From Nostoc sp. S13 (lineage in GTDB: Bacteria > Cyanobacteriota > Cyanobacteriia > Cyanobacteriales > Nostocaceae): a DNA stretch of 64,000 nt. A program made the position numbers and the translations under genes. This document shows, one piece after another, positions 44,111-52,685 of the stretch. The stretch is taken from NCBI RefSeq assembly GCF_029379315.1, contig NZ_JAQYWQ010000015.1:1-64000 (forward strand). The letters are read 5' to 3'. Numbering within the stretch: position 1 is the first letter of the stretch; each line of letters opens with the position of its first letter. The notes beneath the pieces were generated by a model. It saw nothing but the letters and a program-made list of their open reading frames with translations, was not told the DNA's origin and made no database searches.

Positions 44111-44237
44111 TATTGGTTCGGACACTTATGCCTGCAAGCATATGTCAAAATCGAGAGAGGTTGAGTGAAAAAACTACTCTTCTCACTTCTGTACAGACGC
44201 GATTAATCGCGTCTCTCCCCACTCCCAACTCCTAAAC

Positions 44238-45263
44238 TTGAAAATGAACTTACCCGCAGCTAGCCGTCTCCAACTTACTCCCGATTTAAACATCTGCCGC
44301 ATATTAAATGGTATGTGGCAAGTCTCCGGCGGACACGGACAGATAAATCCCAATGCCGCCATTGAGACTATGTTCAAATATTTAGATGCAGGCTTTACTA
44401 CTTGGGATTTAGCAGACCATTATGGCCCCGCAGAAGATTTTATTGGCGAGTTTCGCTGCGAACTAATTGATACTCGTGGAAAAGATGCTTTATCTCAGGT
44501 ACAAGCTTTTACAAAATGGGTGCCTCGTCCAGGTAAAATGACGAAAAAACTGGTTGAGGAAAATATTGATATTTCCCTGAGAAGAATGAATGTGCAATCG
44601 TTAGATTTGATGCAATTTCATTGGTGGGAATATCAGGATAAAAATTACCTCGATGCCCTCAAATATATGGCGGAACTTCAGACTGAGGGTAAAATTAAGC
44701 ATCTAGGTTTAACTAATTTTGACACGGAACACTTGAAGATTATTACCGAAGCAGGCATCAAAATTGTTTCTAACCAAGTGCAATTTTCCCTTGTTGACCG
44801 CCGTCCCGAAGTTAATATGGTGGAGTTTTGTCAACAGCATGACATAAAGCTTTTTACTTACGGTACAGTGTGCGGCGGTTTGTTATCAGAAAACTATTTG
44901 GGCAAACCGGAACCGCGAGGATTTGATCTGTCTACAGCAAGTTTGAAAAAATATAAAAATATGATCGATGGTTGGGGTGGTTGGCAATTATTTCAAGAGT
45001 TGCTGGCTATCCTGAAGGAAATTGCTAATAAGCATGGGGTAAGTATTTCTAATGTAGCAGTGCGTTACATTTTAGATCAGCCAACTGTGGGAGGTGTGAT
45101 AGTTGGTGCAAGGCTTGGTGTATCTGAACATATTGAAGATAACGCCAAAATCTTTAGTTTTAGTTTAGATGGTGACGATCGCGATCGCATCAATGCAGTA
45201 TCTCGCCAATCACGCGATTTATATCAGCTAATCGGCGATTGTGGCGACGAATATCGGCGATGA
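44238..45263 (+). CDS. Aldo/keto reductase
   Basis: 341 aa; FTTWDLADHYGPAEDFIGEF, HLGLTNFDTEHLK, ATP/NADP-binding C-terminus VGGVIVGARLGVSEH. Confidence 0.93.
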   Translation: MKMNLPAASRLQLTPDLNICRILNGMWQVSGGHGQINPNAAIETMFKYLDAGFTTWDLADHYGPAEDFIGEFRCELIDTRGKDALSQVQAFTKWVPRPGKMTKKLVEENIDISLRRMNVQSLDLMQFHWWEYQDKNYLDALKYMAELQTEGKIKHLGLTNFDTEHLKIITEAGIKIVSNQVQFSLVDRRPEVNMVEFCQQHDIKLFTYGTVCGGLLSENYLGKPEPRGFDLSTASLKKYKNMIDGWGGWQLFQELLAILKEIANKHGVSISNVAVRYILDQPTVGGVIVGARLGVSEHIEDNAKIFSFSLDGDDRDRINAVSRQSRDLYQLIGDCGDEYRR

Positions 45264-45307
45264 TAGTTAAGGCTTGAGGAATTGGGTGATAATACGGTGA
45301 AGGTTAT

Positions 45308-45448
45308 TAGACTTATCCGGAAATGAGAACTTTATTTGGCTGAAACCTAGCTCTGGAGAGGGTTTTAGAGGTTCCTGTTTTATATAAGCTAAAAAGCCAG
45401 CTATGTAAGGGTTTCAGCTATTTTGAGGTTTATTTGTGGATAAGTCTA
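45308..45448. mobile_element. 141-bp TA-flanked MITE, copy 2
   Basis: Same sequence as 5158-5298, same orientation; ends 24 bp before the CHAT ORF. Confidence 0.93.
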
Positions 45449-45472
45449 TTGTAGAAACTACCCCTGCAAGCC

Positions 45473-46654
45473 ATGCCCCTAAACTTTGCCTTCGCCCTCA
45501 GTCAACAGCAAACTTTTGAACTGCGCTTTCAGAATGTTTCACGTCGCTTGGATAAAGCAGAGTTGGCAGCGCTGATTGATTTGTGTGAGCAAAATTACTA
45601 TGCTCAACAGAAAGATCATCTACCCTATCTCACCCAGTTAGGACGGCAACTTTATCAATGGCTGGATGGTAAAGAAGGATGGCTGAGAAAGTCGCTGGAT
45701 GAGGCGGATGAGCAAACGATTCTTCTAGATTTGATTAAAACCAGTGAAGCAAAGGGATTGAACCCGGAAACAGAACGGGTAGCGTTGGGATTGGCACATC
45801 TACCTTGGGAATTGCTACATGATGGTGCAGGGTTTTTAATCGAACGTCAGAATCTTTCCGTCTTACCAGTACGTTCTGTGCAGCGTCAAACCCCACTGAT
45901 TGGCGTGCAAAATCGCCCATTGCGGTTGCTGTTCATGGCGACTTCTCCTGAAGATCCCAGAGTTCCACCATTAGGGTTTGAGCAGGAAGAAGCGAACATT
46001 TTGCAAGCAACTAAAGATCAGCCTTTGGCGTTGATTGTCGAGGAAAGCGGCTCGGTTGCGGAGTTAGCCAATTTGGTGAAATCCTACCCAGAAGACTATT
46101 TTGATGTCTTTCACCTCACGGGACACGGGATAATTTACACCAAAAAAGATTACGGCTCTTTGCTGCCAATAGGTGCAACGTTAGCAGACAATACCCCCTG
46201 CTTCATCACTGAAGATGAGGTGGGGAATTTGCAACTGACTACCGTCAATGATTTAGCTAAAGCCTTTCGCGGACGCTGGCCGCGTGTAACTTTTCTTTCT
46301 GGTTGTCATACGGGACAGGTTTCTAATAAGGGGACAGTACCCTCAATGGCGCAGGCATTGGTAAAGGCAGGGGCAGGTATAGTTTTAGGCTGGGCGCGTC
46401 CGGTGTATGACCGCACGGGTATTGTAGCGGCACAGGCACTTTATCAAGCTTTGGCGACGGGGGCAACAGTTGAAGAAGCAGTCAAAGCGGCGCAGCAGGA
46501 GATGATTGACGAAGAATGCACCGACTGGCATCTGTTGCGGATGTATCGGGATACGCGCCCCATTAACCAACTGGTGACAGCGCTGAGAACAAAAAATCGC
46601 AGATTGGCGATGTCAGAGGTAAAGCCACTACCCTCAACAACATGGCTCTGGTAA
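45473..46654 (+). CDS. CHAT-domain (caspase-like) protease
   Basis: 393 aa; YFDVFHLTGHGII (His) and VTFLSGCHTGQVSNKGTVPSMAQALVKAGAGIVLGW (Cys). Confidence 0.92.
   Translation: MPLNFAFALSQQQTFELRFQNVSRRLDKAELAALIDLCEQNYYAQQKDHLPYLTQLGRQLYQWLDGKEGWLRKSLDEADEQTILLDLIKTSEAKGLNPETERVALGLAHLPWELLHDGAGFLIERQNLSVLPVRSVQRQTPLIGVQNRPLRLLFMATSPEDPRVPPLGFEQEEANILQATKDQPLALIVEESGSVAELANLVKSYPEDYFDVFHLTGHGIIYTKKDYGSLLPIGATLADNTPCFITEDEVGNLQLTTVNDLAKAFRGRWPRVTFLSGCHTGQVSNKGTVPSMAQALVKAGAGIVLGWARPVYDRTGIVAAQALYQALATGATVEEAVKAAQQEMIDEECTDWHLLRMYRDTRPINQLVTALRTKNRRLAMSEVKPLPSTTWLW
46591..46597 (+). promoter_or_regulatory. Candidate -1 frameshift / slippage site A AAA AAT
   Basis: Heptamer in phase with CHAT codons aca|aaa|aat; a -1 shift gives KKSQIGDVRGKATTLNNM..., entering the TPR frame. 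Confidence 0.5.
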
Positions 46655-47612
46655 TCGCCCAACAAGGAGACATACCTAGAGCGATCGCACTCTGGGAGCA
46701 AAACTTGGAAATATTTGAGCAGATTGGCGATGTCAAAGGTAAAGCCAATACCCTCAACAACATGGCAACGGTAATTATCGACCAAGGAGACATAGCTAGA
46801 GCAATCGCACTCTACGATCAATCCTTGGAAATATCTGAGCAGATTGGTGACATCCAAGGTAAAGCCGTTACCCTCAACAACATGGCTCAGGTAATCGCCC
46901 AACAAGGAGACATACCTAGAGCGATCGCACTCTGGGAGCAATCCTTGGAAATATTTGAGCAGATTGGTGATGTCCAAGGCAAAGCCACTACCCTGAGCAA
47001 CATGGGACAGGTAATCTCCCAACAAGGGGACATCCCTAGAGCGATAGCACTCTGGGAGCAATCCTTGGAAATATTTGAGCAGATTGGTGATATCCAAGGT
47101 AAAGCCGCTATTGTGGGCTGCATGGCTCAGGTAATCTTCCAACAAGCGGACATTGCTAGAGCGATCGCACTCTGGGAGCAAAACATGGAAATATTTGAGC
47201 AGATTGGCGATGTCAAAGGTAAAGCCGCTACCCTCAACAATATGGCTCAGGTAATCATCGCCCAACAAGGTGACATCCCTAGAGCAATCGCACTCTACGA
47301 GCAATCTTTAGAAATAAAGGAGCAGATTGGCGATGTCAAAGGCAAAGCCATTACCCTCAACAACATGGCTGAGGTAATCGTCCAACAAGGGGACATCCCT
47401 AGAGCGATCGCACTCTGGGAGCAATCCTTGGAAATATTTGAGCAGATTGGCGATGTCCAAAACAAAGCCACTACCCTGAGCAATATGGGATGGGTGAGCG
47501 ATCAACAAGGGGACATTGCTAGAGCAATCGCACTCTACGAGCAATGTTTGGAAATAAAGGAGCAAATTGGCGATGTTCAAGGTAAAGCCACTACCCTTAA
47601 CAACATGGCTTC
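46598..47612 (+). repeat. About eight tandem 120-bp (40-aa) TPR-encoding repeats
   Basis: Repeating EQIGDVqGKATTLNNMAqVIaQQGDIpRAIALWEQSLEIf; near-perfect 120-nt period with one extra codon near 47260. Confidence 0.93.
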
Positions 47613-48141
47613 TCTTGCAGGTAAAACTGGAGATAAAGCTAGGCAGTTAGAGCTAAATCTGCAAGCTGCTTTGGCACTAGTACAGGTTCGTGCCTATGCT
47701 CATTTAGTGACAGTTCTGGGTAATTTAGGCGTAGCAGATAAAAGCAACGGTTTGGTTTACCTGGCTCAAGCAATCTGGCTGACGCTGAGGATTCAAACCC
47801 CCTTAGCCAACACTATTCAGTTAATCCGTGTTTTTTTATATAATGCAGTCCCTAAAAACGATGAACTAGAAGTTTTATTAGGAACAACGGCTATGTTCTT
47901 TTGCAACTACCAAAGTGAAGGTCATCCCCAGTTAGAGGAACTTCAAGAGCGTAGTTTCGAGATGATATCAGGGGCGGCAAGTGCCCAAGGAATTGAGACA
48001 CAGGAAGCATTTGATAATTGGTTTGTTCAGCAACGGCTAAATGATCCAGAATATTTCCTCCCCCGACTCAATCAACGTCTAGAGGAGATAGTCGGCGATC
48101 GGTGGTTGTTTGACCGCAGTCAAGTTTCAATGGGTGAATAA
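46642..48141 (+). CDS. TPR-repeat protein; likely C-terminal part of a CHAT-TPR polypeptide, in the -1 frame to the CHAT ORF
   Basis: 499 aa; TPR repeats plus conserved-looking C-terminal region; first ATG overlaps the CHAT stop by 13 nt. Confidence 0.88.
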   Translation: MALVIAQQGDIPRAIALWEQNLEIFEQIGDVKGKANTLNNMATVIIDQGDIARAIALYDQSLEISEQIGDIQGKAVTLNNMAQVIAQQGDIPRAIALWEQSLEIFEQIGDVQGKATTLSNMGQVISQQGDIPRAIALWEQSLEIFEQIGDIQGKAAIVGCMAQVIFQQADIARAIALWEQNMEIFEQIGDVKGKAATLNNMAQVIIAQQGDIPRAIALYEQSLEIKEQIGDVKGKAITLNNMAEVIVQQGDIPRAIALWEQSLEIFEQIGDVQNKATTLSNMGWVSDQQGDIARAIALYEQCLEIKEQIGDVQGKATTLNNMASLAGKTGDKARQLELNLQAALALVQVRAYAHLVTVLGNLGVADKSNGLVYLAQAIWLTLRIQTPLANTIQLIRVFLYNAVPKNDELEVLLGTTAMFFCNYQSEGHPQLEELQERSFEMISGAASAQGIETQEAFDNWFVQQRLNDPEYFLPRLNQRLEEIVGDRWLFDRSQVSMGE

Positions 48142-48230
48142 AGGGAAATGCGATCGCATTACTCTTAAATTAATTGGCGACAATGTAACCAGCTTATGCA
48201 ATCCCTCAATATCACACTGCCAGATGCGAT
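48141..48230. repeat. ~88-bp direct repeat, left copy, with truncated ParD/CopG-like antitoxin start
   Basis: gggaaatgcgatcgcattactcttaaatt...cttatgcaatccctcaatatcacactgccagatgcgat; MQSLNITLPDAIWNLN*. Confidence 0.75.
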
Positions 48231-48383
48231 ATGGAACCTCAACTAATACAGAGTTCTCCCGACATCCTTTCTGGTACACCAGTTTTCTATGGAACTCGCG
48301 TACCAGTACAAACATTGGTTGATTATCTCGAAGCAGGCGATCGCCTCGACGACACTACAGCTATTAGACTTATCCACAAATAA
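48231..48383 (+). pseudogene. DUF433-family protein truncated by the 141-bp MITE
   Basis: MEPQLIQSSPDILSGTPVFYGTRVPVQTLVDYLEAGDRLDDTTAIRLIHK*; last codons and stop supplied by the MITE. Confidence 0.78.
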
Positions 48384-48505
48384 ACCTCAAAATAGCTGAA
48401 ACCCTTACATAGCTGGCTTTTTAGCTTATATAAAACAGGAACCTCTAAAACCCTCTCCAGAGCTAGGTTTCAGCCAAATAAAGTTCTCATTTCCGGATAA
48501 GTCTA
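48365..48505. mobile_element. 141-bp TA-flanked MITE, copy 3 (inverted)
   Basis: Reverse complement of copies 1 and 2. Confidence 0.93.
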
Positions 48506-48539
48506 TTGTTACATAATTATGATTTATGTTGGATTGCTG

Positions 48540-48630
48540 AGGGGAAATGCGATCGCGTTAATCTTAAATTGGTGACAATATAACCAGCTTATGCAATCCT
48601 TCAATATCACACTGCCAGATGCGATCGCTA
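48540..48630. repeat. ~88-bp direct repeat, right copy, with ParD/CopG-like fragment
   Basis: ggggaaatgcgatcgcgttaatcttaaatt...MQSFNITLPDAIANTLNAYK*. Confidence 0.75.
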
Positions 48631-48921
48631 ATACTCTCAATGCCTATAAGTAAGTCGGCGTTAAAAAATGAACCTATATAACAAAGTATAAAGTCAGCAA
48701 AAAGCTTATAAATGAATCGTTCCATGGTTTTACAAAAATTAATATACCTTGGTTTTATTGTGCCAACTTACTTATGATATAACTATCATTGTTGACTTGT
48801 TGCCATCTAAGCAACACAGTAGAAGCTTGAATTACTCACTATATCCGTTACTTTAAGTAATAATGAGTACTTCGTTAGTCTGTAATATGCACAACAGAAA
48901 AATAGCCTGGAGATTAATAAA

Positions 48922-49293
48922 ATGTTGACAGTTATTAAACGTTTGTTCATCGGTACACTAACACTTGTTTTTCCATCTGGTATCTTTTTAACTACTGGAG
49001 TTGGCGTTGCTAAAGCTGACTATTTAGTTAAAAACGCATAGATCACAACTGTTCAAAATACTTCATCTAATGGCGATAATTATGCTGTTGGTGTAAGCGG
49101 TGGAATCGGTCCTTGTATCAATCAGATAGTAATCTTCCCTGCATCAGCAGTACTCAATCGCGATATTCACTCACGTGGCTATCAAGCTGCATTAACTGCA
49201 CTAACTCAAGGATATTTAGTAAGTATTTACGACTATTCTGGTACTTCTTGCAGTAATGGAGGTCAAATATCTATTAGCAAACAATCAAACTAA
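48922..49293 (+). pseudogene. Secreted DUF5992-like protein with in-frame TAG
   Basis: MLTVIKRLFIGTLTLVFPSGIFLTTGVGVAKADYLVKNA*ITTVQNTSSNGDNYAVGVSGGIGPCINQIVIFPASAVLNRDIHSRGYQAALTALTQGYLVSIYDYSGTSCSNGGQISISKQSN*. Confidence 0.72.
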
Positions 49294-49633
49294 GTACAGG
49301 ATTTCATAAGTTCGTAGCGTTATTAAATCTTGTAAAGCCTTACTAGTAGGTCGCTCAATTCGTTACGAACTTATAATAAAAGACAGACTGACAATAAGTT
49401 GAAAGAGGCGCTAAACGATTCTGGAATCCCAGATAAAGACCTATAACGCCCAATTACCCCATTGGACTCGCCCTAACGCCCGATGCTGCCTCTAGTAGCT
49501 AGGGTGTTTTGCTTTGTGGTTTAGACGCAGTACGCCACAACACAGCAATGGGCTATACAGACAAAACCCACGGAGGTGGGTTTCAAATTCCTGAGTCCGC
49601 GCAGGCGGAGGAAAGATTGTGTAGCGGCGATTT

Positions 49634-50137
49634 CTAATCACCAGGTATATTTATTTGTAAAGGTGAGATGCTCTCATACATCTGTTTATGTTTGGCTAAA
49701 AGGTCTTGATATTTCTCATTTGTCTTTGCTTCTACCCACTTGGCTTTAAATATTGCTGCTGACTCGGCTTTAACTGGGTCTACTTCATAAGGAAGAATCT
49801 CTTTTTTGGAATCTGAAGTTTCCGAATTTTGTTTATATTTCCTGCCACTTTTATGATTAGCATAACGGCGAGAGCGTGTATAGCCCATTTGGATAAACTT
49901 CCTTGCCATATCTGCGCCGACAAAATCATCTTCTTCTAGATATGCAAGAAAAATCTCGTATATTTTTTCACTCGACTCTCTAGCAATATCAGGAGTTTTA
50001 AACCGCCAGTAGGGAAGAATTTCCGATTTGTATGGTTCAACCAAAAGTACACCCTGCTCACCCTTTCCAACACGATAAAGTTCGGGATGTTGGCGAAAAT
50101 CGATATTTTTAAAGTCTAAAGAATAATCAAATGGCAT
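49634..50137 (-). CDS. DUF4385-family protein
   Basis: 167 aa; FRQHPELYRVGKGEQGVLLVEPYKSEILPYWRFKTP, GADMARKFIQMGYTRSRRYANHKSGRKY. Confidence 0.8.
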   Translation of the reverse strand: MPFDYSLDFKNIDFRQHPELYRVGKGEQGVLLVEPYKSEILPYWRFKTPDIARESSEKIYEIFLAYLEEDDFVGADMARKFIQMGYTRSRRYANHKSGRKYKQNSETSDSKKEILPYEVDPVKAESAAIFKAKWVEAKTNEKYQDLLAKHKQMYESISPLQINIPGD

Positions 50138-50213
50138 GATAGATTTTTATTATTCATAATAAACTTTAAGAAAAAGTTGAACTTCTATCCTAGTAAAGAG
50201 ATTTTGTTCTACT

Positions 50214-50681
50214 ATGCTATCTAGTACCCAATCCGTAAACAGTCTCCTTGCGCCAGGAAATCTGCGTAAAGTACATCACATTGCCCTCAACGTCCAGGAT
50301 ATGCAAGCCTCGCGCTACTTTTATGGCACAATCCTGGGTTTGCATGAACTTACAGGCGACGAAGTACCCGCAACCCTAGTGAAACTTGTCGCATCTGGGA
50401 AAGTAGCCAACTTCATCACCCCGGATGGGACAATTTTGGATTTATTTGGGGAACCAGATTTAACACCACCAAATCCAGACCCAGAAAAGACTTTCACCAG
50501 AGCCTACCATCTCGCCTTTGACATCGATCCGCAGTTATTCGATCGCGCGGTGACAGTGATCAGAGAAAATAAAATAGCGATCGCTCATGGCCCAGTCACT
50601 CGTCCTACTGGTAGAGGAGTGTATTTTTACGATCCAGATGGCTTTATGATTGAAATTCGTTGCGATCCAGATGTCCATTAA
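50214..50681 (+). CDS. VOC-family (glyoxalase-like) protein
   Basis: 155 aa; KVHHIALNVQDMQASRYFYGTILGLHEL, GRGVYFYDPDGFMIEIRC. Confidence 0.92.
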   Translation: MLSSTQSVNSLLAPGNLRKVHHIALNVQDMQASRYFYGTILGLHELTGDEVPATLVKLVASGKVANFITPDGTILDLFGEPDLTPPNPDPEKTFTRAYHLAFDIDPQLFDRAVTVIRENKIAIAHGPVTRPTGRGVYFYDPDGFMIEIRCDPDVH

Positions 50682-50720
50682 AAATTATTTGTCAGCGAAC
50701 AAAAAACGGTAAATGCTTCT

Positions 50721-51299
50721 ATGACAGCACTGACATTAAACCTTAATTCAATTATTAAACTGACAAGAGAGCAGTTCTATCATCTGTGTGAAGAAAACCC
50801 CGATTTAAAATTAGAACGCAATGTCCAAGGAGAATTAGTCATAATGCCACCAACAGGAGGAGAAACTGGAAAAAGTAATGTTAATTTAATTCTGCAATTA
50901 GCATCATGGAATGAACAAAAGCAACTAGGCGAAGTTTTTGATTCTTCAACTGGATTTACTTCACCAAACGGTGCTGACCGTTCTCCTGATGTTTCTTGGG
51001 TAGAAAAATATCGTTGGGATAGTTTGACTAAAGAACAAAGAGAAAAATTTCTTCCTTTATGTCCTGACTTTATAATTAAAATAATGTCGCCATCTGACAC
51101 TTTAAGAAAAGTTTAAGAAAAAATGCATGAGTATATGTCAAATGGGTGTCGTTTAGGTTGGCTGATAAATCGAAAAAAACAGGAAGTTTAAATTTATCGT
51201 CCCGGACAAGATATAGAAATTTTAAAATCACCTCAAACTCTTTCCGGGGAAACTGTTTTACCCGATTTTACACTCAGTTTGAAAAAAATTTGGGGATAA
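50721..51299 (+). pseudogene. Uma2-family endonuclease with two in-frame TAA stops
   Basis: ...PDFIIKIMSPSDTLRKV*EKMHEYMSNGCRLGWLINRKKQEV*IYRPGQDIEILKSPQTLSGETVLPDFTLSLKKIWG*; stops at 51114 and 51189, frame retained. Confidence 0.88.
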
Positions 51300-51434
51300 T
51301 AATGTTTGAAAATGCCCGCACAGAACATAGGCTAGGCTAGCATAACTGTGCTAGCCTACTGTATTTCACAGAATTGATAAATGCTCGATGCCAAAAGTGG
51401 CAACAATTTTTTAAAGTCCAATAGTTAATCTACT

Positions 51435-51731
51435 ATGATCGGCAAACTCATGCAAATATTTAAAGTAATTGAAGACACAATCACAAAACCACCAATTCCC
51501 CACGAACCATACAAGCAATCATTGAAAGCGTGGGCAATGTATTGTTTGCGAGACAAAGGTTTTATAGTCGTTTATGCTCAAAATGCCGACTTTGCTATTG
51601 AGAGGAAAGGCGCAGAAAATCTGTATTTTAAAGTTTCAAATAGCCCTGATGATTTAGATAATTCTCTAAGCTGGATTGTTTGGGATAGCGCAACTAAAAG
51701 TGCCAGTCTCATTCCCCAAAAAATAGACTGA
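51435..51731 (+). CDS. Hypothetical protein
   Basis: 98 aa; coding-like composition. Confidence 0.55.
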   Translation: MIGKLMQIFKVIEDTITKPPIPHEPYKQSLKAWAMYCLRDKGFIVVYAQNADFAIERKGAENLYFKVSNSPDDLDNSLSWIVWDSATKSASLIPQKID

Positions 51732-51769
51732 TGCCCAAATATTCATCAAATATTTTCCTGATTCTTTAA

Positions 51770-52501
51770 CTATTCTGGCTCTTGAATTCTGACTCCTGAA
51801 TTCTGACTAGACAACTGCTGCACAAATATTTGATATTCTGGTGAATTTAATCCCAACTGCAACACAGCCAATACTTGCTGCATATTCCCAGCAAGTAAAT
51901 CTGACATTGATAACCACAAACCAGGAAATACTTCACTTTTGATAATTCCATCTACTTCCACTTCTAAGGAGACATATTCTCCTTGTTGCAGGCGAAACCA
52001 ATCTAATTTGTTTTCAAATATTTGCCAAATAATGTATTCTTTTACCCCATTGCGACCATAAACTTTTTTTTTGTCATATAAATCAATAGCAACACTGCTA
52101 GCTGCTATCTCTATTACGAGTTCTGGCGCACCTTCGATGTAATCATCATGACTTAAACGAGATTGTCCTTGAGATCTTGGTGTTATTAATAGCACTCCAT
52201 CAGGTTGCGGTTCATTGTCTCGATCTAAGCGGACTGTTGGCTTAATTCCCAATCTCACACCAGGGGTTGATGCTTCATAAACTCCCAACCAAGTGATTGT
52301 ATGACCATGTGGTTCAGCATGACTTTCAAAGCGTAACGGGGATGCCAAGTATACAACTCCTTCAATTAATTCTGCCTTTTGATGACGGGGCATTGCTTGA
52401 TAGCGCCGTTCAAATTCGTAGCGAGTGAGGCGATCGCCATTTTCTAAAGGAGGAATTCGCTGCTTGAGTGATACGTTGACCATGATTTTCTGCTCTGGCA
52501 A
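51770..52501 (-). CDS. Uma2-family endonuclease (DUF820)
   Basis: 243 aa; ELIEGVVYLASPLRFESHAEPH, PDGVLLI, GAPELVIEIAASSVAIDLYDKKKVYGRNGVKEYIIW. Confidence 0.9.
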   Translation of the reverse strand: MPEQKIMVNVSLKQRIPPLENGDRLTRYEFERRYQAMPRHQKAELIEGVVYLASPLRFESHAEPHGHTITWLGVYEASTPGVRLGIKPTVRLDRDNEPQPDGVLLITPRSQGQSRLSHDDYIEGAPELVIEIAASSVAIDLYDKKKVYGRNGVKEYIIWQIFENKLDWFRLQQGEYVSLEVEVDGIIKSEVFPGLWLSMSDLLAGNMQQVLAVLQLGLNSPEYQIFVQQLSSQNSGVRIQEPE

Positions 52502-52685
52502 AGAGTCTTACTTTATTATGGCTTAGTGCATATTTTTCTTGTGATCCACTGCCCAAGCCTTATCTTGTCAAATAATCGCTATATAGCCCTTCTGGGTTGA
52601 GTTCAATACAGACCTAATCCCCACTTCCCTACTAGCGTTGGGGAGTAAGCCTCAAAGCTTCTCTCCTTTTAGGAGAGAGGTCAAA

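Noticed and set aside
46444-47304. 286-aa minus-strand ORF (and other antisense ORFs, 46563-47580)
   Set aside because: Antisense shadow of the TPR repeat array; the 120-nt period keeps the opposite frame open. No independent coding signature.
45100-48700. CRISPR array or gasdermin partner near the TPR/CHAT locus
   Set aside because: Repeats here are 120-bp coding TPR units; no 25-40 bp repeats with unique spacers and no gasdermin-like or cas ORF seen.
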